Assembly (NCBI GenBank): GCA_024690445.1
Contig: JAILPD010000113.1
Location: forward strand, 1-8,794
Reading direction: 5' to 3'
Source: Acholeplasmatales bacterium
GTDB lineage: Bacteria > Bacillota_I > Bacilli_A > Acholeplasmatales > Anaeroplasmataceae
Length of the DNA stretch: 8,794 bases
The position numbers and the translations under genes are program-made. The notes below the pieces were generated by a model that was not told the DNA's origin, ran no database searches, and worked only from the letters and a program-made list of their open reading frames with translations. Of the stretch, positions 1 to 6,178 are shown piece after piece (the first letter of the stretch is position 1; each line of letters begins with the position of its first letter).

Positions 1-48
1 AAGGATGCATTAAGCTTAGTAAATTTATTAGAGGAGTTATTAAAATAA
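1..48 (+). CDS. C-terminal tail of an unidentified upstream gene (partial)
   Basis: Frame 1 is open from the window edge to a TAA at 46-48 and encodes KDALSLVNLLEELLK, a short amphipathic helix. The stop lies one base before the ATG of the next gene, and that gene's GAGGAG ribosome binding site sits inside this reading frame. This tight packing is what one expects of an operon, so the frame is probably the genuine end of an upstream gene. Fifteen residues are too few to identify the protein. Confidence 0.5.
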   Translation, partial: KDALSLVNLLEELLK

Positions 49-49
49 T

Positions 50-1552
50 ATGAGAAAGAAAAGTTTATTATTTAGTATTTTAGCTGCTGGTGCTTTAGTT
101 ACTTTAGCATCATGTGGAAATAGTGAAGAATTAGACACATTAAAAAAGGAGATTGAAACATTAAAAAATGACAATAAGTCATTAAGCGATGATAAAGAAT
201 CTTTATCAAATGAAAATAAGAATTTAAAAACAGATAAGGAAAATTTAACAAAGTCTAACGAAACACTTACAAATGAAAAGAATCAAGCAGTTAGTGCTAA
301 AGATACTGCATTAGCACAAATAGAAGAATTAACTAGTGAAAAAGAAACATTAGAGAATGAAAATGATAATTTAAATAATACTATTGATGCTATTACAAAA
401 GAAAAAGATAATTTAATGAATAATATTAATAGTATTTTAAAGGATATCAATAAGTATGCTATAAAATATACAGATCCAACAGGTGTAAGTACTTTTAATA
501 TATACGAATCAAATGTTTCTTTAAATGATGCATTAACAGATGATTTTGATGCGGTTATTTCAAATGGCACTTATGGACTTCAAATTGATAGTATTAATAA
601 TTATGCTGACCCAAATTGGTATGTAGCAATTTATGAAAATGGTGAATATTCACAAGTTGGTTTTGGCGGTTTAGTTGTAGATGCTGGTGATGTATTTGAA
701 TTTAAATATGAATGTTGGAATACTATAGAATCAGGATATGGTGCATTTGATAGCTATGATGTATTAGTTGATAAGGCTATTTATAATTATTATGAAAATA
801 CTTTGCCTGAAAAGCTTCAAAGTGTTAATACATATACAGGTAGCACATATTGGGATTCAATGGCTTTATATAAGCTAAAGAATGCTGGTTACAAATTTGA
901 TTCTTTAAATTATACGCCATTTAAATATGATTATTGTCATACGCTAGATACTGCCGTTCAATCTGAATTAAGTGGTAATAATTTATTTAAGTATTATTAT
1001 GCTGATAGATTATTAGCTAATAATCGTGATTATAGTGCTTTAAAGACTAAATATCAAAGCTATTTAGATACTTTAACTTCATATTCTTCATATGGTGAAT
1101 ATAGTATTCCATTCCATACCGGTGTTGCTAAAACATTAGGATTGAATTTGAATGATGCCATTAAGAATACAACATATAGAGCTGATATGACTTATGGTCC
1201 TGAAGGATTAGCTTGGGAGCTTGCTGGTCTTGCTTGCTATAATACATTTACTAAGGATGACTTAAGTGCTTTAACAATCGCTGCCTTAGATAATGAATAT
1301 GTAGGCTCTAAGGATGTTGCTTTATCAACATATATCTTACCTTACGCTGCTTCAAACATTAGCTTTAGAGAATTAAAGGATTCTAATGATCAGGATGCAT
1401 TAAAAGTATTATTCAGCTATTATGATGAATCTACAATGCAATTCTCTACTGAAAAATTATCAAATGATATGTCTTCAAATCAAATTTATGCAGCCCTAGT
1501 TGCATATAAGATTCAAAGAGATACTGCAAGTGCTCAGAACCTTTTTGAATAA
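50..1552 (+). CDS. Lipoprotein with coiled coil, DUF4430 domain and predicted alpha/alpha toroid
   Basis: Seen: a lipoprotein signal peptide (basic MRKK, hydrophobic core, lipobox LASC with Cys22). Next comes a Glu/Lys/Asn-rich coiled coil at about 28-135 with Leu at 31, 38, 45, 52, 59, 66, 73, 94, 101 and 108 and again at 122 (Ile115), all in strict seven-residue register. Residues about 147-222 match the DUF4430/transcobalamin C-terminal beta-domain pattern (WYVAIYENGEYSQVGFGG, then DAGDVFEFKYEC). Residues about 250-500 are helical, with motifs such as YGPEGLAWELAGLA that resemble prenyltransferase/cobalamin-binding alpha/alpha toroids. Inferred: a surface-anchored binding protein whose coiled coil lifts the ligand-binding head off the membrane and hands cargo to the ECF S component two genes downstream. 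The ATG is 13 nt after GAGGAG (31-36). The DUF4430 call is fairly firm, the toroid less so. The ligand is not proven. Confidence 0.75.
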   Translation: MRKKSLLFSILAAGALVTLASCGNSEELDTLKKEIETLKNDNKSLSDDKESLSNENKNLKTDKENLTKSNETLTNEKNQAVSAKDTALAQIEELTSEKETLENENDNLNNTIDAITKEKDNLMNNINSILKDINKYAIKYTDPTGVSTFNIYESNVSLNDALTDDFDAVISNGTYGLQIDSINNYADPNWYVAIYENGEYSQVGFGGLVVDAGDVFEFKYECWNTIESGYGAFDSYDVLVDKAIYNYYENTLPEKLQSVNTYTGSTYWDSMALYKLKNAGYKFDSLNYTPFKYDYCHTLDTAVQSELSGNNLFKYYYADRLLANNRDYSALKTKYQSYLDTLTSYSSYGEYSIPFHTGVAKTLGLNLNDAIKNTTYRADMTYGPEGLAWELAGLACYNTFTKDDLSALTIAALDNEYVGSKDVALSTYILPYAASNISFRELKDSNDQDALKVLFSYYDESTMQFSTEKLSNDMSSNQIYAALVAYKIQRDTASAQNLFE

Positions 1553-2081
1553 AAAGAATATACTGAAAATTTTAATAATCTTATCATTTGTTGGAATTAC
1601 TATTTTAGCTTTTTTCTTAGCTGACCAATTTTCTAAAAATTATAAAAATGAGGATAGTAAGAATTCAGTTGATTTTACAGAAAATACTACTAAGGGGGAT
1701 ACAAGCCAAAATACTGATTCAAAGCCTGAATCAAGTGAAGCAGTAATTGATTCAAATACATCTTCAGAAACAACTTATGATGATGAATTAGTTTCAGTAC
1801 AATTACAATTGATAGACAAATTTGGTAATGTTATCTTCGATGAGATTAGGAAAGCAGAAGAAAATGAAGTTCTTTATGATATATTAGTTAAATATCATGA
1901 GGTAAGAGCTGAAAGTAGTACTTATGGTAAGGTTATATTTGATATTGATTCTGTTAAAACAAAGTTTTATCAGGAATCATATATATCTATATTAGTAAAC
2001 GATAAATATTCATCATTTGGTGTATCAAGTATTTATGTTTACGATGGAATAAAGGTTACCTTTAAGGAGGTGGCTTTATGA
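1545..2081 (+). CDS. Membrane-anchored DUF4430-domain protein
   Basis: The predicted protein has 178 residues from TTG 1545. It has a short basic start (NKKN), one hydrophobic segment at about 5-26 with no lipobox Cys (so an uncleaved anchor or a non-lipoprotein signal), a Ser/Thr/Asn/Glu-rich linker at about 27-81, and a DUF4430-like beta domain at about 82-178 ending in YISILVNDKYSSFGVSS and YDGIKVTFKEV. The frame is open further upstream (TTG 1500, GTG 1530), but TTG 1545 gives a normal signal-anchor N-terminus and overlaps the previous stop by 8 nt. No Shine-Dalgarno precedes it, so coupled re-initiation is likely. The 3' end overlaps the S-component gene (ATGA). Inferred role: a second ligand-binding or docking domain beside the ECF transporter, related to the beta domain of the preceding lipoprotein. 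Confidence 0.7.
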   Translation: MNKKNILKILIILSFVGITILAFFLADQFSKNYKNEDSKNSVDFTENTTKGDTSQNTDSKPESSEAVIDSNTSSETTYDDELVSVQLQLIDKFGNVIFDEIRKAEENEVLYDILVKYHEVRAESSTYGKVIFDIDSVKTKFYQESYISILVNDKYSSFGVSSIYVYDGIKVTFKEVAL

Positions 2082-2611
2082 CAGTAAAGAAATTATGTTA
2101 TTTAGTTGTTTTAACAACAATAATATTTGTACAAGAGGAATTGTTAACTCCAATTCCTTCTGTACAATTAACATTCTTTTTAGTAATGATATATGGTGCG
2201 ACAGTAGGAATTGGATATGGTTCATTAATAGTAGTAGCTCATGTATTATTAGATAATTTATATATGTCATCATTTGGTATTACCACAATAGGTCCTATGC
2301 TAATAGGTTATGAAATAACATTGATTATGGGATATCTATTGAGAGGGAAGAATGAAATATTAAATGGAATTGTTAATGCAGGATGTGCTGTAATTTATAG
2401 TGCTTTATTTATTCCAATTAATATCTTTGTTTATGATGTTGAACCTTTGGCATATGTAATTGCTGATATACCATTTGTATTAGTTATGATGACATGTAAT
2501 ATGTTTTGTGCTTTATTCTTATATAAGCCAATATATAAGTTATTGAATAATGAATTTAATAAGGACAAATATATTAGTGATATATTTGAAAACGATAGTG
2601 GACTAAATTAA
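2078..2611 (+). CDS. ECF transporter S component (substrate-binding membrane subunit)
   Basis: A 177-residue, very hydrophobic protein with about five to six predicted membrane segments (roughly 5-23, 30-60, 68-88, 97-119, 124-150) and a short polar C-terminal tail. Its size, the early conserved loop and the GIGYGSLIVVAHVLLDN stretch fit the S (EcfS) subunit of energy-coupling-factor importers, which bind a vitamin or other micronutrient and share the EcfA/EcfA'/EcfT energising module. None of those module genes is in the window, so a shared module elsewhere is expected. AAGGAGG at 2064-2070 lies 7 nt before the ATG, and the start overlaps the previous stop by 4 nt. Neighbouring DUF4430 proteins suggest a cobamide-like substrate, but that is inference from context. 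I cannot name the substrate from this sequence alone. Confidence 0.75.
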   Translation: MTVKKLCYLVVLTTIIFVQEELLTPIPSVQLTFFLVMIYGATVGIGYGSLIVVAHVLLDNLYMSSFGITTIGPMLIGYEITLIMGYLLRGKNEILNGIVNAGCAVIYSALFIPINIFVYDVEPLAYVIADIPFVLVMMTCNMFCALFLYKPIYKLLNNEFNKDKYISDIFENDSGLN

Positions 2612-2633
2612 AATTAGTCCACTTTCATTTTTT
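2597..2633 (+). terminator. Rho-independent terminator of the uptake operon
   Basis: A perfect 10-bp stem AGTGGACTAA (2597-2606) / TTAGTCCACT (2614-2623) with a 7-nt loop is followed by a T-rich tract (TTTCATTTTTT). The stop codon of the ECF S-component gene lies in the hairpin loop, so the stem starts inside the coding sequence. It separates the uptake operon from the polymerase gene. Confidence 0.88.
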
Positions 2634-2649
2634 CTTACATAAATAATTA

Positions 2650-2658
2650 TGCTAAAAT
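2650..2658 (+). promoter_or_regulatory. Possible extended -10 promoter of the polymerase gene
   Basis: TGCTAAAAT (TG-N-TAAAAT) is an extended -10 element. The -35 position would fall in the T tract of the preceding terminator and matches poorly. Initiation about 7 nt downstream would give a leader of only about 15 nt starting at the AAGGAGG (2666-2672). I see no recognisable Bacillus-type LexA box here. Confidence 0.4.
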
Positions 2659-2679
2659 GATTGATAAGGAGGCGATAAC

Positions 2680-3936
2680 ATGAGTAGGGTATATTTCGTA
2701 ATTGATATGAAATCTTTTTTTGCCTCAGTCGAATGTGCTGAGCGTGGCATTGACCCATACACTGCTAATTTAGTTGTCGCCGATAAAGAAAGAACAGAAA
2801 AGACAATTTGTCTTGCGGTATCTATTAATATGAAAAAACTTGGCGTCAAAAATAGATGTAGATTATGGATGGTACCAAAGGATATAGATTATATATGTGC
2901 TAAGCCTAGAATGAAGAAATATATTGAATATGCGGCAAACATTTATTCATTATATTTAAAATACATCGATAAAAATGACATTCATGTTTATTCAATAGAC
3001 GAATGTATATTAGATGTTACTGATTATTTAAAGCTTTATAATATTAAAGCTAAGCCTTTTGCTATAAAGCTTATGAATGAGATATGGGAAAAATATCATA
3101 TTCCTGCAACATGTGGAATTGGTACTAATATGTATTTAGCTAAAATAGCTTTAGACATTACTGCTAAAAGCTCTAAAGATAGAATTGGCTGGTTAAATGA
3201 AGAAAAATATATAAAAGAATTATCATTCCATGAGCCTATTTCTGATTTTTGGATGATTAGTACAGGAACTCAAAATAGATTATTAAAATATGGCATTAAG
3301 AATATGGATGGCATAAGAAGAATAGATGAAGAAATATTATATAAAGAATTTGGTGTTAATGCCGAATTAATGATTGATCATGCCTATGGCAGAGAACCAG
3401 TAACAATGGCAGATATTAAAGGATATAAATCAAAATCTAAATCTGTATCTAGCCATGAAATATTAGCTTGTAGCTATGTTAAAAAGGATGCCTTAATTGT
3501 TTTAAAAGAAATGATTCAAAATGGTTGTTATAACTTATTTTTAAAGAATTTAGTTACATCATCTATTCATTTTGGAGTCTCTTATACAGATGGTAGTGTA
3601 AGCCATGCTACTGTATCATATAATATTAGAACTAATTTATATAATTACTTAATAGATGATTTAGTAAAGGTATATGAAAAAATAGTTTCTAATGAAAAAG
3701 AAATTAAAACATTAGGATATTCATTTAATGTATCTGGAATCGAAAATGAGCATTATGATATTTTTACAGATTTAAATGATGTAGAAAAAGAGAAAAAATT
3801 AGTAAAAAGCATTTTATCCTTAAAGGATAAATATGGAAAAAATTCAGTTTTAAAGGCTTTAGATTATGATGAAAAAGCCACAATAATAGAAAGAAATAAA
3901 ATGATTGGAGGTCATAATAGTGGGGAAGATGAGTAA
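2680..3936 (+). CDS. Y-family translesion DNA polymerase (UvrX/YqjW type)
   Basis: Error-prone polymerase that copies past damaged template bases. The 418-residue length matches the UvrX/YqjW group. Seen: palm motif FVIDMKSFFASVE with catalytic Asp9 and probable steric-gate Phe14, the second palm motif YSIDECILDV with Asp107/Glu108, the fingers region between them, GIGTNMYLAKIALDITAK (about 147-164), a thumb with helix-hairpin-helix character at about 190-240, and a little-finger domain to about 360. Catalytic residues are intact, so it should be active. Lys11 stands where E. coli DinB has Asp10, as in the UvrX-like branch. AAGGAGG (2666-2672) lies 7 nt before the ATG. The 3' end overlaps the YolD-like gene, the usual partner in Firmicutes. 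Such pairs are often damage-induced and often sit on prophages or plasmids, though no phage gene is visible here. DinB/Pol IV proper is the less likely alternative. Confidence 0.92.
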   Translation: MSRVYFVIDMKSFFASVECAERGIDPYTANLVVADKERTEKTICLAVSINMKKLGVKNRCRLWMVPKDIDYICAKPRMKKYIEYAANIYSLYLKYIDKNDIHVYSIDECILDVTDYLKLYNIKAKPFAIKLMNEIWEKYHIPATCGIGTNMYLAKIALDITAKSSKDRIGWLNEEKYIKELSFHEPISDFWMISTGTQNRLLKYGIKNMDGIRRIDEEILYKEFGVNAELMIDHAYGREPVTMADIKGYKSKSKSVSSHEILACSYVKKDALIVLKEMIQNGCYNLFLKNLVTSSIHFGVSYTDGSVSHATVSYNIRTNLYNYLIDDLVKVYEKIVSNEKEIKTLGYSFNVSGIENEHYDIFTDLNDVEKEKKLVKSILSLKDKYGKNSVLKALDYDEKATIIERNKMIGGHNSGEDE

Positions 3937-4240
3937 TAGCGATAGAGCTAGAATTTTTTTACCATTTGATTCATTAAAGGGCCTTCAAGATGCCTTAAGA
4001 ATTAAAGAATATGAAAACGAGCGTATCGCAAGAAATGATATTTCAGAAGATTTAATTGAAAAGATTTCTTCAAATATGATCAATTATGAGGCAGGAGAAA
4101 ATGTTAATATAAAATATTATTTAGATGGATATTATAAATATGAAAAAGGTGTGCCTAATATCAATTATGATGATAGATATATTGAAATAAATGGTGTTAA
4201 AATTTTATTTGATGATATATTTTGTTTTGAAATAATATGA
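3920..4240 (+). CDS. YolD-like protein, partner of the Y-family polymerase
   Basis: A 106-residue protein from GTG 3920. The N-terminal RARIFLPFDSLKGLQDAL resembles the YolD opening in which an aromatic/Pro-Phe-x-Ser-Leu segment precedes a helix. The C-terminal half has the characteristic NIKYYLDGYYKYEKG strand pair and the closing FDDIFCFEII, like the I-x-F-x-D-I-x-x-I-E end of the family. YolD-like proteins have been proposed to replace UmuD as partners of UvrX/YqjW polymerases, but their biochemistry is poorly known. I chose GTG because GGAGG (3907-3911) is 8 nt upstream. ATG 3929 (103 residues) is the alternative, and TTG 3905 has no good site. The gene overlaps the polymerase by 17 nt, so the two are translationally coupled. 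Confidence 0.82.
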   Translation: MGKMSNSDRARIFLPFDSLKGLQDALRIKEYENERIARNDISEDLIEKISSNMINYEAGENVNIKYYLDGYYKYEKGVPNINYDDRYIEINGVKILFDDIFCFEII

Positions 4241-4329
4241 TATTCATTTAGAATGAAAATTACATTTGTGTAGTCACTAATATCTATATTAAACGCATAA
4301 GTATTGTAAGTTTTGTTCTTGGACATTAA

Positions 4330-4358
4330 TTGAAATATAGCATAATATATGCTATAAT
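4330..4358 (+). promoter_or_regulatory. Promoter with operator-like inverted repeat, MazG-fusion gene
   Basis: TTGAAA (4330-4335) and TATAAT (4353-4358) are separated by exactly 17 nt, a near-consensus housekeeping promoter. A perfect inverted repeat TATAGCATA (4336-4344) / TATGCTATA (4348-4356) with a 3-nt centre fills the spacer and runs into the -10. A protein bound there would block RNA polymerase, so it is a plausible operator, although AT-rich spacers can form short palindromes by chance. Confidence 0.72.
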
Positions 4359-4382
4359 TTATGACGTTTTGGGAGTGAGAGT

Positions 4383-5774
4383 ATGGATTCATTAGATGAA
4401 TTAAAATTAAAAATTGATAAATTCAATAAGGCGAGAGATTGGGATCAATTTCATAGTCCAGAAAATCTAGCTAAATCTATAGTAATAGAAGCTTCTGAAC
4501 TATTAGAATGCTTCCAATGGAATGATGATTATAATATTGATGATGTTAAAGATGAGCTTGCTGATGTAATTAATTATTGTATCCAAATGGCTATGGTATT
4601 AGATTTAGATATTAAAGAAATCGTCAATAATAAGATGCTTAAGAATGCTAAGAAATATCCTATATCTAAATCAAAGGGTAAATCAGCTAAATATGATAAA
4701 CTTGAATCTACTGAAAAAGTGGTTGTTTCTAAGAAAAAAGAAGTAGCTAAAAGTGATTTAAATAAATTAAAGAGTACTGTAGCTAAGGTAGAGGCTAAAC
4801 CTATAGTAAAGGAAGAAAAGCCTAAGAAGGAAGCAGCTAAAAAGGAACCTTTAAAGAAAGAAACAGTAAAGAAGGAAACAGTAAAAAAAACAAAGGAAGA
4901 AAAGGTTAAAGGTTTTTCTGCATATGAATCTTCTTATGATAAAAAATTCTTTTTTGAAATAACTAATAAATCATTAATTAGAAATGATAAGAAATATAAA
5001 GATTTAACAAAGAAAAAATTAATTGATGAATTACTTAGCTATTATGGTTCAATGAATGTGTTAAATTATTTATTATCAGAAGAAGAAATATTATTTTTAA
5101 AGGTTAATAGTAAAAAAACAGCTAGTGCTGATGATAATCAATTTAAATTCTTAAGAGATTTAATGTTGTTTTCTGAAAAGGATAATAAGGTTGCAATTAC
5201 TAGTGAGCTTATTTCTACAATAGGAGATGCATTATTAGATTATAAGGATAGAAAAGATGAGATAGAAGCTAAAAAGGAAAATGCTTATTTATTAGTAGGT
5301 ATTATGAGAGTATTTGGTGCCTTATCTAATTCTGAAATAAATAAGATATTATCTAAATATACTTCAGAAGAAATCGGTAATTTCTTTGAATTACCATATG
5401 CTTTAAGACATGTAGAATATAAGGATGAATATGGTACTTCATATTTTGCATTAAGAGATTTAGGCTTAGATGGCTTAGCTCTAATTGAAACTCATAATGA
5501 TAATTTAAAGTGTAATTATTCTAAAAGAGAATTGATTGCGATTGGTAAGGCATATTTTAATGTTCATAGTTCTGAATATAAAATGATTGCTAAAAATCAA
5601 AAGCTAGTTGCTCTACTTCAAAAGGTAGATAAGGAAGGATTAATTAAGGCAGCTGGTCGTGGTGATGAAACAAAAGTATATATTATGGATTTCTATTCAT
5701 CAGATGATGTAAGTGAAAAAGAAAGAACTTTAATATATAATTTTGTAAAAGCATTACCAAAATATGCAAAGTAA
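4383..5774 (+). CDS. MazG-like nucleotide pyrophosphohydrolase fused to an unknown C-terminal region
   Basis: Residues 1-105 form an all-alpha MazG/RS21-C6 (dCTPase-like) NTP pyrophosphohydrolase domain. EASE (Glu36, Glu39) and ELAD (Glu58, Asp61) give the metal-binding ExxE...ExxD pattern, preceded by the typical WDQFHSPENLAKSI. Such enzymes split (d)NTPs, often damaged or excess ones, to NMP and pyrophosphate. Free-standing relatives are only about 95-120 residues long. Here a Lys/Glu/Ala-rich linker with KKETV repeats (about 106-177) leads to a 285-residue C-terminal region (179-463) that I do not recognise. That region is soluble and mostly helical; LTKKKLIDELLSYYG and FGALSNSEINKILSKYT look like small helical or winged-helix modules. 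GGGAG (4371-4375) lies 7 nt before the ATG. The gene has its own promoter. The basic linker could bind nucleic acid, which is only inference. Confidence 0.82.
   Translation: MDSLDELKLKIDKFNKARDWDQFHSPENLAKSIVIEASELLECFQWNDDYNIDDVKDELADVINYCIQMAMVLDLDIKEIVNNKMLKNAKKYPISKSKGKSAKYDKLESTEKVVVSKKKEVAKSDLNKLKSTVAKVEAKPIVKEEKPKKEAAKKEPLKKETVKKETVKKTKEEKVKGFSAYESSYDKKFFFEITNKSLIRNDKKYKDLTKKKLIDELLSYYGSMNVLNYLLSEEEILFLKVNSKKTASADDNQFKFLRDLMLFSEKDNKVAITSELISTIGDALLDYKDRKDEIEAKKENAYLLVGIMRVFGALSNSEINKILSKYTSEEIGNFFELPYALRHVEYKDEYGTSYFALRDLGLDGLALIETHNDNLKCNYSKRELIAIGKAYFNVHSSEYKMIAKNQKLVALLQKVDKEGLIKAAGRGDETKVYIMDFYSSDDVSEKERTLIYNFVKALPKYAK
4866..4893 (+). repeat. Short coding direct repeat in the Lys-rich linker
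   Basis: GAAACAGTAAA occurs twice in close succession, encoding consecutive KKETV units in the linker of the MazG fusion protein. This is low-complexity coding sequence prone to slippage, so linker length probably varies between strains. Confidence 0.5.
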
Positions 5775-5844
5775 CCTTATATTATAACATATAATTACTT
5801 ACTTGTTAATGTGAGTGAGGTCAAAAAAAGATTATTTGATAGAT

Positions 5845-5873
5845 TTGGTCATTTTCATAAATTTTATTTTAAT
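5845..5873 (+). promoter_or_regulatory. Probable promoter of the small RNA
   Basis: TTTAAT (5868-5873) is a good -10, with a weak -35 TTGGTC (5845-5850) 17 nt upstream. Expected initiation at about 5880-5881 coincides with the GGG that begins the closing stem of the predicted RNA, which independently supports this placement. Confidence 0.5.
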
Positions 5874-6023
5874 ATTTTTGGGTCCTAGGTGTTAGACAAC
5901 CCCCGCTTTATGAACTATAATAAAGTTAGAAAGACGATAAATCTTTTATAGATAAAAGAAAGCGAGGTACACGATATCGATAGTATGGCAGAACCAAGAG
6001 TTAGCCGAGAGAAAAAACAAAAA

Positions 6024-6046
6024 TACTAGGGAAGAGAGGTACTAGG
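6024..6046 (+). repeat. Direct repeat TACTAGG x2 inside the RNA
   Basis: TACTAGG at 6024-6030 and 6040-6046, 16 nt apart. Both copies are complementary to CCTAG near the RNA 5' end (5884-5888), which suggests two alternative closing stems or a stem plus pseudoknot arrangement. Confidence 0.55.
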
Positions 6047-6088
6047 CCAGAATAAAAGAAAAGATAATAGACTATAAATAAATAACGG

Positions 6089-6122
6089 GGATAGGCACTT
6101 TTAAGAAGCCTATCCTTTTTTT
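6089..6122 (+). terminator. Rho-independent terminator of the small RNA
   Basis: A perfect 8-bp GC-rich stem GGATAGGC (6089-6096) / GCCTATCC (6108-6115), an 11-nt loop and seven T (6116-6122). A strong, classic terminator. Confidence 0.92.
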
Positions 6123-6123
6123 A

Positions 6124-6152
6124 TTGTGAATATTAATTATTTAATATATAAT
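6124..6152 (+). promoter_or_regulatory. Promoter of the FtsZ-C/FtsK-gamma-like gene
   Basis: TTGTGA (6124-6129) and consensus TATAAT (6147-6152) with 17-nt spacing, immediately after the small-RNA terminator. The next gene is therefore transcribed independently of the RNA, with a leader of about 20 nt containing GGAGG. Confidence 0.7.
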
Positions 6153-6178
6153 TAAATTAGATGTGACGGAGGTAATAT

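Larger units (their letters stand above)
5880..6122 (+). ncRNA. Structured small RNA of unassigned class
   Basis: This stretch has no credible reading frame, is richer in G and C than its surroundings, and is bracketed by a promoter and a terminator. Pairings seen: 5' GG-U-CCTAG (5881-5888) with CTAGGCC (6042-6048), closing a domain of about 168 nt with one bulged U; CGCTTT (5904-5909) with AAAGCG (5959-5964); a small hairpin CTTTTA-TAGA-TAAAAG (5943-5958) directly abutting it; and GGC/GCC plus AAC/GTT around loop CAAGA (5987-6006). TACTAGG occurs at 6024-6030 and 6040-6046, so the 5' CCTAG could pair with either copy. It lacks the hallmarks I know for tmRNA, RNase P RNA, SRP RNA and the common riboswitches. 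6S RNA or an Rfam orphan such as the raiA motif remain possible. It is probably independent rather than a leader, because a terminator and a fresh promoter separate it from the next gene. Confidence 0.65.

Noticed and set aside
283..570. Minus-strand reading frame inside the lipoprotein gene
   Set aside because: It is the antisense shadow of the coiled-coil and linker codons, hydrophobic only because it mirrors Lys/Asn/Glu-rich sequence, and has no ribosome binding site.
4243..4257. Hairpin TTCATT-TAG-AATGAA just after the YolD-like stop as a terminator
   Set aside because: The stem is short and AT-only, the loop has 3 nt and no T tract follows. It would not terminate efficiently.
4165..4392. 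Minus-strand reading frame across the YolD-MazG gap
   Set aside because: It overlaps the end of the YolD-like gene and the whole promoter of the MazG fusion, has no ribosome binding site and shows no family resemblance.
5811..5888. Small reading frame from GTG 5811 encoding a 25-residue basic/aromatic peptide
   Set aside because: There is no ribosome binding site before the GTG. It ends inside the first stem of the predicted RNA and overlaps that RNA's promoter.
6020..6060. SAM-I riboswitch-like fragment (GAGAGGTACTAGGCC)
   Set aside because: It only loosely resembles the SAM-I core. The rest of the aptamer is missing and the downstream gene has no link to sulfur metabolism.
5775..6178. tmRNA, RNase P RNA or SRP RNA gene
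   Set aside because: The conserved tmRNA ends and tag reading frame, the RNase P core sequences and the SRP GNAR-type tip motif are not visible.
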